DNA of 64,000 bases from Enterovibrio gelatinilyticus (GCF_028683095.1 NZ_JAJUBC010000007.1:124001-188000); one strand, 5' to 3'. Positions 17,450 through 25,203 are shown, counted from the stretch's first letter. Made by a program: numbers and translations. The notes: generated by a model from the letters alone, not told the origin.

Positions 17450-19156
17450 TTAACCGTCTTTGGGTTGCGAAGGGAGTGCGTGATCATTTTGCATATGTAG
17501 ATGCACATCTTGTTGTGGGAATGGAATAGAAATTCCTTCCTTGTCGAAGCGGATTTTCACCTCCCGCGTGACGTCCCAGTACACATCCCAATAGTCGTCT
17601 GTTTTTACCCAAGGGCGAACAATAAAATCCACAGAAGAGTTATTGAGCACATGAACTTTGATCATGGGTTCTGGAGCTCGAAGAACAGCAGGGTGGTTTG
17701 TCACAATGTCATTGAGTACGTCTTCAACGTGGGGGATGCTATCGCTATAGCTGACGCCAAATACCATATCGACGCGTCGAACGCGTTCATGGGTGACGTT
17801 CTTGATAACATCTCCCCAAATCTTGCTGTTAGGCACGATGATGATTTGATTATCAAAGGTTTTAATCGTCGTGTTGACCAAACTCATGTGGCTAACCTTG
17901 CCTTCGACCCCCCCTGCGGCAACATAATCACCGACATCGAATGGGCGATAGATCAGCAGCATCATGCCCGCCGCGAAATTCGATAACGTATCTTGCAGCG
18001 CAAAACCGATAATGACACCAGCAATACCGAAACCGGTGAGAATTGGGGTGAGGTTCAAACCCACTTGTGACAAGGCGATCAGGATACCTATAAACCACAC
18101 GCCCTTGCCAGACATGGAAATGAAGAACTCTTGCATGAGTAACGAAAAGTTGAGGTTCTTTGAGGCAACGGCACGCTTAACCACTTTTCGAGCAATATTG
18201 GCGATGAAGCGCGCAATAAAAAGAATGATTAAAAAGACAAGGAGTTGAAAAATGTGCTGCGGCGCATTCTCGAGTAACCATCCCCAAAATTTGCTAGACC
18301 AGGTCTTTACGATGGAGAGCAGTACATCGCCACTAAGCAGATCCTGCGTTACGCTGCCTGTCACTTCAAAATATAATCGTTTGTACTCAGCAGTCGGGAT
18401 CCCTTCAGCGTCTGACAGGTCAATCATCACCTTAAGGCTGTCGGTTGTGATGCTCATTCGACGTTGAGTGACTAGTTTACTGAGTTGAAGGTTGGCTTTT
18501 TCTGCTTCAGGGGCAACTTTTAGCTGCGCATCTTCAGCATTCAACTGTTGCCTTAGATACTCGATATTTGCAGCGAGTTGTTCAGAACGTTGGGAAACTT
18601 CTTGCTTTAAGTTGTCTTCTTCGTGGGGGGCGAGTGCGTTGAGCTCTTTCAGCCATGCTACGTTTTGTGATAGCTCTTCATACATACTATCTAGATATTT
18701 ACGTGATTCTTCATACTCTGCTAGTAAACCGAAGACCTCTTCATTCTTGGCGTCATTTAATTTCTGGGAAAGGCTTGATGAACGTTTGATCAGATATTGA
18801 ATAGCTTCGTTGGCATAAACTTGTTGCTGTTTTACCTGTTTGATAAGAAAGGGCTTCGCTACGTCGTCACGGTTTATGCTTGAGGCAATGAGGGCACGCA
18901 GTTGCTCATTTTTCTGAAACATTTGAAGCTGCATTGCGAGCTTGTCTTCGCCATCTACTTGGTTCTGCATAGAAACCAACTTCGTGAGTTCCTGATGAAT
19001 CGCCAGTATGCGGTCTTCAATTTTTTCAGAAGCCGCATTTTGATCTTCTGAGGTGGCTTGCATTGACTCAGTGTTTGCAAAAACGGGATAGGAAAACGCA
19101 ATAATAAAGGCGAAAAAGGCCACAGAAATTAATGACCAGTGCATGCGTAAACTCAT
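17450..19156 (-). CDS. MscS-family mechanosensitive ion channel with periplasmic coiled-coil N-domain
   Basis: 568 residues. A cleavable signal sequence (cleavage near VFANT) is followed by about 230 residues of charged helical coiled-coil sequence, then membrane segments beginning near residue 290, then the MscS pore helix and beta domain: ILTGFGIAGVIIGFALQDTLSNFAAGMMLLIYRPFDVGDYV with VPNSKIWGDVIKNVT after it. The family releases osmolytes on hypo-osmotic shock. It is mid-sized, between plain MscS and MscK. The ATG at 19156 has GGAG at good spacing; an open extension of ten codons lacks one. Confidence 0.88.
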   Translation of the reverse strand: MSLRMHWSLISVAFFAFIIAFSYPVFANTESMQATSEDQNAASEKIEDRILAIHQELTKLVSMQNQVDGEDKLAMQLQMFQKNEQLRALIASSINRDDVAKPFLIKQVKQQQVYANEAIQYLIKRSSSLSQKLNDAKNEEVFGLLAEYEESRKYLDSMYEELSQNVAWLKELNALAPHEEDNLKQEVSQRSEQLAANIEYLRQQLNAEDAQLKVAPEAEKANLQLSKLVTQRRMSITTDSLKVMIDLSDAEGIPTAEYKRLYFEVTGSVTQDLLSGDVLLSIVKTWSSKFWGWLLENAPQHIFQLLVFLIILFIARFIANIARKVVKRAVASKNLNFSLLMQEFFISMSGKGVWFIGILIALSQVGLNLTPILTGFGIAGVIIGFALQDTLSNFAAGMMLLIYRPFDVGDYVAAGGVEGKVSHMSLVNTTIKTFDNQIIIVPNSKIWGDVIKNVTHERVRRVDMVFGVSYSDSIPHVEDVLNDIVTNHPAVLRAPEPMIKVHVLNNSSVDFIVRPWVKTDDYWDVYWDVTREVKIRFDKEGISIPFPQQDVHLHMQNDHALPSQPKDG

Positions 19157-19404
19157 CGATAAAGCTCCATCAGACCAAATTAACAATAGGGAAGTATGGC
19201 ATTTTGTACGACGTTAGGTGTTCAAACTGGCTCTCACATTTGAATAAATAGGGCAATTGTTCAGAAGGGTGTTGTCTAGGTTTTTGAGGTGGTCAACGTA
19301 TTTTCATATTTTACTTAAATTTACGTTGGTGCGATTGATTAGTGACCAGTGCGAGCGCAAAATATGACCGTTTATTAGCTTTTACTTTATAAGGAGATTT
19401 ACCG

Positions 19405-19938
19405 ATGAGTAATTCGTCATCATTATCCAAGCAGACGATCTTCTTTCATTGGTTAGTTGCAATCAGTTTTATCGCCGTTCTAGCATTTGGCTTGTACGTG
19501 GAAGATTTACCGAAAGGCCCAGAAAAGGGAGAACTTATCGGTCTGCATAAATCCTTTGGCGTATTGGTTCTCGTGTTAGCGGCATCCCGTTTGTTATGGC
19601 GCTTTAAGGAAGGTGCAATATCTTCTATTCCTGGCTCGCCGAGATGGCAGGAAAAAATCGCGGCTGGGGTTCATCATTTACTTCTACTCGCCACGTTATT
19701 GATGCCCATTTCAGGGATAGCCATGTCGATTGGTGGTGGGCGTGATGTGGGGGTTTTTGGTTTCACTCTCATTACTGCTGGCGAGAAGAATGAACTGCTG
19801 GGGCAGATCGGCCACACGACCCATGAAGTCCTTGCCAACATTGTGATTGTCACGTTGGCGTTACATGTACTGGGTGCCTTAAAACACCATATTATCGACA
19901 AAGACGCTACGCTTAAGCGAATGTTAGGGAAATCCTGA
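19405..19938 (+). CDS. Cytochrome b561 family membrane protein
   Basis: 177 residues with four membrane helices. Candidate heme-ligating histidines are His15 (FFHWL), His48 (GLHKSFG), His90/91 (GVHHLLL), His137/140 and His154, the pattern of bacterial cytochrome b561/CybB, which carry two b hemes and pass electrons between quinol and periplasmic acceptors. AAGGAG precedes the ATG. The gene is followed by its own terminator and has no obvious operon partner. Confidence 0.88.
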   Translation: MSNSSSLSKQTIFFHWLVAISFIAVLAFGLYVEDLPKGPEKGELIGLHKSFGVLVLVLAASRLLWRFKEGAISSIPGSPRWQEKIAAGVHHLLLLATLLMPISGIAMSIGGGRDVGVFGFTLITAGEKNELLGQIGHTTHEVLANIVIVTLALHVLGALKHHIIDKDATLKRMLGKS

Positions 19939-19961
19939 CGTCCCTTAGCATCTCCGTTTTG

Positions 19962-19988
19962 AAAGCCATCTTAATCGGGTGGCTTTTT
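19962..19988 (+). terminator. Intrinsic terminator of the cytochrome b561 gene
   Basis: AAAGCCATC pairs with GGTGGCTTT (one G-U pair) around TTAATCG, then TTTT. Confidence 0.85.
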
Positions 19989-20117
19989 TGTTATGGCCGA
20001 ACCTGAATCCTGCTAATCGAGAGCTATCTTCATTTTTCTGCTTTAACAAACTGATATCTTTAGAAGATATGCACAGTTCGTGGTCGTGCTTCTTTATTAT
20101 TTACAAAGGAAGAGATC

Positions 20118-20951
20118 ATGAGACGGATCATATTCAATCAAAAAGGCGGTGTTGGTAAATCCAGTATATCGGTCAACCTCGCAGCGCTCAGTGCTGCCAG
20201 TGGTAAGAAAACACTGCTGATAGATTTAGATATTCAAGGTAACAGTAGCCATTACCTAGGTATTGATATTAATGCCAAGAATGACAAAACGGTGGCGGAC
20301 TTGTTTGACCAAACCGTGTCATGGTTTTCTGTTTCGACGCCGATTAAGCAATTTCCTCAGCCCACCGCTTATGAAAATCTCGATATCATTCCTTCTAGCC
20401 CGCGTCTTGCGGCTCTTGAGCCTGAGTTAGAGCGTCGCTATAAAATATACAAACTGCGTGAAGCACTCGACGAACTAGAGAGTGAATATGAGCGGATATA
20501 TATTGATACGCCGCCAAATTTAAATTTCTACAGCAAAGCGGGTCTAATCGCGGCGCATAATCTGCTCATACCTTTTGATTGTGATACATTTTCTCATCAG
20601 GCGTTGTTGACCTTAATGGATAACCTCGCGGAGCTTCGCGACGATCACAATCGTAATTTGGCGCTCGAAGGGGTGGTCGTAAATATGTTTAACGCGCAGG
20701 CGAAATTCCCCGCTCAGATTATCGAACGCGTACGAGAACTCGGTTTACCTCTGCTGGAACCATTTATTCCTCAATCTGTGAAGATGAAAGAGTCGCACTA
20801 TCATCAAAAGCCGCTCGTTCATTTTGCGCCTCAACATAAGCTTGCTCAGCACTTTGCTGAACTCTATGCGCGATTAGAAAGTGCAGAACAGCAAGTGCCT
20901 TCACCTGGAATGTCCGCAAACAATGAAGGTGCAAAGGCTGCGCAGTCATAA
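20118..20951 (+). CDS. Orphan ParA-type ATPase
   Basis: 277 residues. Deviant Walker A at residues 8-16 (QKGGVGKSS), the A' box LLIDLDIQGNSS, and Walker B-like IYIDTPPNLNFYSKAGLIAA identify the ParA/MinD/Soj superfamily. No ParB or parS-like partner is adjacent, so it is unlikely to be the chromosomal partition protein and may position another cargo. AAAGGAAGAG precedes the ATG. A SatD-like gene follows after 90 bp that carry the GTAAC array. Confidence 0.85.
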   Translation: MRRIIFNQKGGVGKSSISVNLAALSAASGKKTLLIDLDIQGNSSHYLGIDINAKNDKTVADLFDQTVSWFSVSTPIKQFPQPTAYENLDIIPSSPRLAALEPELERRYKIYKLREALDELESEYERIYIDTPPNLNFYSKAGLIAAHNLLIPFDCDTFSHQALLTLMDNLAELRDDHNRNLALEGVVVNMFNAQAKFPAQIIERVRELGLPLLEPFIPQSVKMKESHYHQKPLVHFAPQHKLAQHFAELYARLESAEQQVPSPGMSANNEGAKAAQS

Positions 20952-20968
20952 AAGTGAATTGGATAAAA

Positions 20969-21030
20969 TGTAACCTTTGACAAAGTTACAATAAAGCGTA
21001 ACATTTAGATATGTTACCAATTAATGTAAC
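20969..21030. promoter_or_regulatory. Phased GTAAC/GTTAC operator array
   Basis: Two inverted repeats GTAAC-N10-GTTAC occupy 20970-20989 and 20998-21017, and a fifth half-site GTAAC is at 21026-21030. The left half-sites begin at 20970, 20998 and 21026, exactly 28 bp apart. The array ends 11 bp before the ATG of the SatD-like gene, whose C-terminus has a helix-turn-helix. Autorepression by that protein is the simplest explanation (inference). Confidence 0.7.
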
Positions 21031-21041
21031 TCAAGGTATGC

Positions 21042-21764
21042 ATGAAAACTCAATACATACACTATGCGGGAGTGATGACTGGCGACCTCGTGGGCTCGAC
21101 AGAGATGAGCGAGTCCACACGCCAAGGCTGTTTAGCCACATTGGAAAGCTGTTTCTCTCAGTTTCGTCAGCATGAAACCGGTCATCAAGCGAACAATAAC
21201 TCCCTGATACCTGATGGCGCTGGTTCCGATGCCAGTGACAGCGACACGATGGGGGAGATCTATCGTGGCGATGCATTTCAGCTCTACACTCGCTCCCCCG
21301 AACACCTTTTGAACATGGCACTGACGATTCGCATTGCCCTGAAGAGCCTTGGCGAAGATGCCCGTTTATCATTGGCTGTTGCACCAACCAGCGAGCGTCA
21401 ACTCCCTGTGAGAATGGCCAATAACTCTGATGCTTTCTTGCTATCAGGCCGCCATCTAGATGCCATGAAAAACCAGAGATTGGCGTTTTCCTCTAATGAC
21501 GAAGACTTTGCTCGCGACGCTCACATGGTTCTTTCTCTACTTGATGACCATATCACACCGCTGACAACCAAAATGGCATTCGCGTTATCGGTTTGGATGC
21601 GTCAGCCTAATGCGCAACATGCAGAGCTTGCAAAGGCGTTGGGTATAACTCGAAGCGCATTCACAAGAATCATTAATCGAGCCAATTACGGCCGCATTGA
21701 CGATACGTGTAAATGGTATGCTGACCGGCTTAAACGTTATCGGAACACTGGCAGGGAGGCTTAA
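21042..21764 (+). CDS. SatD-like protein with C-terminal helix-turn-helix
   Basis: 240 residues. The N-terminus GVMTGDLVGSTEMS resembles the SatD family, whose members begin with a similar G-D-hydrophobic-GS motif. Residues about 195-235 (HAELAKALGITRSAFTRIINRANYGRI) form a plausible helix-turn-helix. SatD-type genes are commonly paired with a DUF3307 membrane protein, as here (the next gene starts 3 bp after the stop). Biochemical function is not established. The upstream GTAAC array is probably its own operator. Confidence 0.7.
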   Translation: MKTQYIHYAGVMTGDLVGSTEMSESTRQGCLATLESCFSQFRQHETGHQANNNSLIPDGAGSDASDSDTMGEIYRGDAFQLYTRSPEHLLNMALTIRIALKSLGEDARLSLAVAPTSERQLPVRMANNSDAFLLSGRHLDAMKNQRLAFSSNDEDFARDAHMVLSLLDDHITPLTTKMAFALSVWMRQPNAQHAELAKALGITRSAFTRIINRANYGRIDDTCKWYADRLKRYRNTGREA

Positions 21765-21766
21765 AT

Positions 21767-22495
21767 ATGGTACTAACAATACTATTGGTATTGGCCGTGG
21801 TTCATGTGTGTGTAGAGTTTTACTTTTTTCCCGTTGTCACACGTCGCGCACGGCATGTTTTTTTGTCCGTTATCATTGAAAGCGTTCTGTCTTTGATTGC
21901 CCTCTATTTGCTCGCCATTCCTTTGATTTGGTCATTAGTCGGGGCGTTGTGTATCGGGTTATCAAATGTGGCTATCGCTGTGTGGTTTCGTTCGTCACCG
22001 GACGGGTTACGCTACTTGTTCGTCAAACAACTGCTGCACTTATTTGTGCTACTTGTGGTGGTTTTATTTGTGGTGGGTAGTGAAGAGAGAGTTGCTGCAA
22101 AACTGGCATTTGAACAAACAGATTGGTGGACACTGTTTTGTTGGGCCTTTGCGTACCTATTAGCAATGAAACCGACATCAACCGCCATTGCTATGCTCTT
22201 GCAAAACTGGACCGATGAAGTCGTGAATTCTGCGCCAAGTGAGAGCAATAAACCGCTAAAAGACGCTGGTGCATACATTGGATATTTTGAGCGAATGCTT
22301 ATCGTGACATTTGTTCTGTGGGGGCAACTACCCGGCGTCGCCTTGGTGTTAGCCGCCAAATCCGTTTTTCGCTTTGGCGATTTAAAAGATCATGGCAGTC
22401 GCATGTTCACCGAGTACGTGATGTTAGGTACGTTTTCCAGCGCTTTGTTTGGTATCGGCTGCGGTTTGTTGGGCGGTTATCTCAGTAAGTTTTAG
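21767..22495 (+). CDS. DUF3307-type membrane protein
   Basis: 242 residues, strongly hydrophobic with about six membrane helices. Its place directly behind a SatD-like gene (2 bp gap) and the helical layout match DUF3307 proteins; the similarity was judged by context and general pattern rather than a sharp motif. Function unknown. Before the transposon insertion its transcript would have ended at the palindromic terminator now split at 22542/25204. Confidence 0.65.
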   Translation: MVLTILLVLAVVHVCVEFYFFPVVTRRARHVFLSVIIESVLSLIALYLLAIPLIWSLVGALCIGLSNVAIAVWFRSSPDGLRYLFVKQLLHLFVLLVVVLFVVGSEERVAAKLAFEQTDWWTLFCWAFAYLLAMKPTSTAIAMLLQNWTDEVVNSAPSESNKPLKDAGAYIGYFERMLIVTFVLWGQLPGVALVLAAKSVFRFGDLKDHGSRMFTEYVMLGTFSSALFGIGCGLLGGYLSKF

Positions 22496-22534
22496 CGCCG
22501 CTCCGTGGATAAAGTCTACGCACTAAAAAAGGCA

Positions 22535-22542
22535 CCCATGGG
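22535..22542. repeat. Target-site duplication, left copy
   Basis: CCCATGGG directly precedes the left element end CTGTC; the identical octamer follows the right end at 25204-25211. The repeat is itself the centre of the former terminator palindrome. Confidence 0.75.
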
Positions 22543-22561
22543 CTGTCTTTCATACACAAAT
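22543..22561 (+). repeat. Left terminal inverted repeat of the IS4/Tn5-like element
   Basis: CTGTCTTTCATACACAAAT shares CTGTCT, a T, CACAA and the last T with the opposite end at 25185-25203. Confidence 0.7.
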
Positions 22562-22590
22562 CCCTGAGCAACGCTCAGGGGTTTTTTTTG
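22562..22590 (+). terminator. Intrinsic terminator just inside the left transposon end
   Basis: CCCTGAGC pairs with GCTCAGGG around a 3-nt loop, followed by G and a T-tract. It blocks transcription entering the element from the DUF3307 side, a common protective arrangement in insertion sequences, and incidentally replaces the terminator that the insertion destroyed. Confidence 0.85.
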
Positions 22591-22648
22591 AACTCATTCC
22601 ACACACTGTGATCAGATCGTCTAGGGCTAAATATTCGAGGCGATTATT

Positions 22649-22786
22649 ATGAAGATGACAAATCCAGAACAGTGGGCGCAATGTCAATTTGGGCACGCAA
22701 ACCTCAGCGACCCAAGGCATACACAAAGACTTGTGATCAAGAGACAGTGCATTCCCGCCTTTCGGTCTACAGGTTGTTACCCATAA
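22649..22786 (+). pseudogene. N-terminal remnant of IS4/Tn5-like transposase
   Basis: 45 codons. The peptide QWAQCQFGHANLSDPRHTQRL matches the well-known IS4-group N-terminus (W-A-x-x-x-F-G-x-A-x-L-x-D-x-R-x-T-x-R-L). After RLVIKRQ the similarity stops and a short unrelated tail runs to TAA. The break coincides with a 22-bp copy of the element's right end at 22726-22747. All catalytic DDE regions are missing. Confidence 0.8.
22726..22747 (+). repeat. Internal copy of the transposon right end
   Basis: A 22-bp sequence beginning AAGACTTGTGATC and ending AGAGACAG is identical to 25182-25203. It lies within the transposase N-terminal stub, exactly where the stub stops matching the family. Confidence 0.75.
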
Positions 22787-22805
22787 AGTAATGTTGTGTA
22801 GACCT
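22764..22805 (+). repeat. Palindromic repeat unit A upstream of abiEi
   Basis: 42 bp bounded by GGTCTACA and TGTAGACCT. It is 36/42 identical to unit C (24374-24416) in the same orientation and more distantly related to unit B in the opposite orientation. Possible AbiEi operator or recombination site. Confidence 0.65.
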
Positions 22806-22828
22806 GCACCTTGCGCAAGGCTAATAGT

Positions 22829-22871
22829 AGGTCTACACTAAGTGACTTATTTGGTAACTTAGCGTAGACCT
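22829..22871 (-). promoter_or_regulatory. Palindromic repeat unit B abutting the abiEi start (probable operator)
   Basis: 43 bp bounded by AGGTCTAC and GTAGACCT, ending at the base before the abiEi ATG. Its reverse complement aligns without gaps to unit C. AbiEi antitoxins repress their own promoters by binding inverted repeats (family knowledge), so units A and B are likely operator copies. No Shine-Dalgarno fits between B and the ATG, which raises the possibility of a leaderless abiEi mRNA. Confidence 0.6.
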
Positions 22872-23396
22872 ATGGCGAAATCTGATGAGCTACTAAACGT
22901 ATTCGCGAAAGCGGTTCGCGCTGGCGGAGGCGTTCACAGTGCAACTGAGCTGGCTTTTATGTTGGGTGTGTCCTGTGACCCTGCTTTCAGAAAACTCCTA
23001 GCAGATTGCGTAAAGAAGGGCTTGCTAAGACGGGTGGTGAAAGGTTTTTATGAAAGTATGATTACCCCCCCTGAGCCTGAGACTGCCATTTATAAAATCA
23101 TCAAAAAGTTACGTAGTGGCGTAGTGAATTACATCAGCTTAGAAAGCCAGCTCAGTCATACCGGCGATATTTCGCAAATTGTGATGGGCAGGGTCACGGT
23201 GGTAACTAAAGGTCGAAGTGGGTGTTTTGATACGCCTTATGGTGTGATCGAGCTTACCCATACTAAAAGGCCCGTCGATCAAATCGCCCCTAATTTGTAT
23301 TACGACCCCGATATCAAAATGTATCGCGCATTCAAAGAGCAAGCGGTTGCCGATCTAAAGCACTGCCGTCGCAATCTACATATGCTGGAGAGCTAA
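22872..23396 (+). CDS. abiEi: Type IV toxin-antitoxin system antitoxin AbiEi
   Basis: 174 residues, short for the family. The N-terminal 60 residues form a winged helix (VHSATELAFMLGVSCDPAFRKLLADCVKKGLLRRV), followed by a domain with YISLESQLSHTGDISQIVMGRVTVVTKG, typical of AbiEi C-terminal domains. AbiEi represses the operon and neutralises AbiEii. Toxin start follows 28 bp downstream. The start is the ATG directly after repeat unit B; no ribosome site is visible. The pair sits inside a transposon, a clear sign of horizontal transfer. Confidence 0.82.
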   Translation: MAKSDELLNVFAKAVRAGGGVHSATELAFMLGVSCDPAFRKLLADCVKKGLLRRVVKGFYESMITPPEPETAIYKIIKKLRSGVVNYISLESQLSHTGDISQIVMGRVTVVTKGRSGCFDTPYGVIELTHTKRPVDQIAPNLYYDPDIKMYRAFKEQAVADLKHCRRNLHMLES

Positions 23397-23424
23397 GTAT
23401 GGGGGAGTGTGTAGGAGATAAAGT

Positions 23425-24312
23425 ATGCTGAAGCAACAAATTCGCCAAATCGTACAGTCAAACCCTGACTATGCAGCAGTCACGCCCGTGATAGAAAAAG
23501 AGATCTTGCATCATGACATTATGGACGTGCTGATCAAGCAAGGCGTTATGCAGCGATTAACCTTTATTGGCGGCACCTCATTACGTATGTGTTACAACAG
23601 CAGTAGGTTGTCAGAAGATCTTGATTTCAACGGTGGTCATGACTTCAAACCATCTGAGTTTGAGGGGTTGGAGTCCGAGATAAAGGCTTATATTCAAAAT
23701 AAGTATGAAACTGAAGTTTGGGTAAACAAGCCCTCTGGCGAGCAGCAAGGGGATACCGTTTCGTGGAAGATTAGTATCGTGAAAGAGCCTAATCGTCCTG
23801 ATTTACCAAGACAAAAAATGCATATTGACGTCTGTGCAATACCCTCATTCGATATCGAAATGCGTCCGTTAATCAATCACTATGACATTGTCGTGCCGAC
23901 TGAAGGCATCTTGGTTCCGGTTCAGTCACTACAAGAAATACTGGCCGATAAGCTTATTGCGTTAGCGTATCGAACAAGGCGTATTAAACCTCGTGATATC
24001 TGGGATATTGTTTGGATTAAGCAGCGCGGAATTGATTTATCAAAGATATTGGTTGAAAAGAAACTCAACGCTCGACACAAGCAAATAGATGACTTTCGAC
24101 AGGCGCTCTCTACTGCGTTAACCAAGCTAATGTCGGAAGAGGAGGTACACAATGACTTCAATATGGAAATGAGCCGTTTTATCCCTAAACAAATTAAAGA
24201 AAGGACGTTAGATAACCCAGAGTATTGGGCGTACGTTCAGGGTGAGGTAAAAGCCATCGCATCTGAGCTACTTCATGATGGCAAGCCAAAAAATCCATTT
24301 GACATGAGCTAG
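23425..24312 (+). CDS. abiEii: Type IV toxin AbiEii, nucleotidyltransferase
   Basis: 295 residues. The DNA polymerase beta-like nucleotidyltransferase motifs are present: FIGGTSLRMCYNSSRLSEDLDFNGG (GG-T/S and DLDF with the metal-binding acids) near residues 46-70, a third acidic strand HIDVCAIPSF, and DKLIALAYRTRRIKPRDIWDIVWI near residue 175, which is characteristic of AbiEii/AbiGii. AbiEii-type toxins modify RNA or nucleotides and stop growth on phage infection. AGGAGATAAAG precedes the ATG. Confidence 0.9.
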   Translation: MLKQQIRQIVQSNPDYAAVTPVIEKEILHHDIMDVLIKQGVMQRLTFIGGTSLRMCYNSSRLSEDLDFNGGHDFKPSEFEGLESEIKAYIQNKYETEVWVNKPSGEQQGDTVSWKISIVKEPNRPDLPRQKMHIDVCAIPSFDIEMRPLINHYDIVVPTEGILVPVQSLQEILADKLIALAYRTRRIKPRDIWDIVWIKQRGIDLSKILVEKKLNARHKQIDDFRQALSTALTKLMSEEEVHNDFNMEMSRFIPKQIKERTLDNPEYWAYVQGEVKAIASELLHDGKPKNPFDMS

Positions 24313-24373
24313 TTCTGAGTATTCGAATTTCATAAACTAGGCCTAGTTAACTAAATGGACAAAATGATTTCAG

Positions 24374-24416
24374 AGGTCTACAAATTGTTACCCATCAAGT
24401 GACTTTGTGTAGACCT
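24374..24416 (+). repeat. Palindromic repeat unit C downstream of abiEii
   Basis: 43 bp bounded by AGGTCTAC and GTAGACCT. Near-identical to unit A in the same orientation, so A and C bracket the abiE genes as direct repeats, while B and C bracket them as inverted repeats. It lies between the toxin gene and the yicC remnant. Confidence 0.65.
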
Positions 24417-24466
24417 CTAATCGCTGCATTTTCCCGTTCAGTAAAATACACAGATGAATATTTAAC

Positions 24467-24865
24467 TTGCTCAACGCGATTCGCATCTAGCTCAATCTTG
24501 GCTTCTTCTAGTTTGGTGATAAGACGTTCAAGTTGCCAATTTAGAATTTCAGGCATCTTAGCGCGTACTTTTACGACTTCTGCTGCAATTCCATCAAGGC
24601 GCTGTTCGATCAGTGCTTTCATGTTTGCGCCTTCGCTTGCACGTGCGGCAATGAAATCATCGACAGCTTCATCAAAGCCGCTCATGAGGGCTTTATTGAT
24701 CACGTTCATATCTTGTTCTGGTGTTTCCATCATGCCCGGCCATTGCAGGACTTGGAAAGGACCGATATTGCCTTCACCTGAGGTCTCTTAGACCCACTTG
24801 GCGGCGTGAATAACCTGTTTTTCCAACTCTTCGTTGATTTTCAACTCTGTGTTTGCAGAAGCATT
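24467..24865 (-). pseudogene. Internal fragment of a yicC-like gene
   Basis: On the minus strand the translation reads NTELKINEELEKQVIHAAKWV, stop, ETSGEGNIGPFQVLQWPGMM and then EGANMKALIEQRLDGIAAEV and AKMPEILNWQLERLITKLEEA, which I recognise as the middle of YicC, an RNase-associated protein. It lacks the N- and C-termini and has an in-frame TAA at 24788-24790; similarity stops at RVEQ (24467). This is captured chromosomal DNA inside the transposon. Confidence 0.8.
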
Positions 24866-25192
24866 GGCTTACTGGCTTTTATCGCTACACGCTTACTCCA
24901 GCTTCGCTTTATGAAGGAATACAAAGCAGAGTTGGAAACACAATGCTGTGAAACGCTATTGGGTCAGAAAGCTTGGAAATTACTTTGGCTGAAAATGGAG
25001 GGAGGTCCGCTACCTCAACAGACACCGGATATGCAGTGGGCATACGATCGTCTAGCCAGATTAGGCGGTTCGAAAGATACCAAGCGGACAGGCCGAGCTT
25101 CCGTAGAGGTATTATGGGAAGGATGGTCTAGGTTACAAACCATCCTTGAAGGCTACGAATTGGCAATGTCTCTCAATCACGAAGACTTGTGA
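24866..25192 (+). pseudogene. C-terminal remnant of IS4/Tn5-like transposase
   Basis: From about 24866 the plus-strand frame reads GLLAFIATRLLQLRF, then CCETLLGQKAWKLLWLKMEG, AYDRLARLGGSKDTKRTGR and VLWEGWSRLQTILEGYELA, the conserved C-terminal end of IS4-group transposases. The stop codon TGA lies inside the right terminal repeat. The same frame is open back to about 24806, but that stretch is antisense to the yicC fragment and is not transposase. No catalytic acids remain. Confidence 0.8.
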
Positions 25193-25203
25193 TCAAGAGA
25201 CAG
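25185..25203 (-). repeat. Right terminal inverted repeat of the IS4/Tn5-like element
   Basis: Reads CTGTCTCTTGATCACAAGT on the minus strand, close to the IS50 outer end. Confidence 0.75.

Larger units (their letters stand above)
22543..25203. mobile_element. Non-autonomous Tn5/IS4-like element carrying an AbiE system
   Basis: 2661 bp. The left end CTGTCTTTCATACACAAAT and the inverted right end CTGTCTCTTGATCACAAGT resemble each other and the IS50/Tn5 ends (CTGACTCTTATACACAAGT). CCCATGGG is duplicated outside both ends. Inside are an N-terminal transposase stub, the abiEi-abiEii genes with flanking palindromic repeats, a yicC fragment, and a C-terminal transposase stub. With no complete transposase it would need one in trans. 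Joining the flanks restores a perfect terminator palindrome, which supports the boundaries. Confidence 0.78.

Noticed and set aside
22534-22542. A 9-bp target duplication as in Tn5
   Set aside because: The bases beyond the shared CCCATGGG differ in register on the two sides, so only 8 bp are duplicated.
22829-24416. Units B and C as integron attC sites or terminal repeats of an independent transposon
   Set aside because: They lack the R-box/L-box attC core and no target duplication flanks them; operator-like palindromes are the simpler reading.
24806-24865. Start of a new gene at 24806 on the plus strand
   Set aside because: The first 20 codons are antisense to the yicC fragment; transposase homology begins only about 24866.
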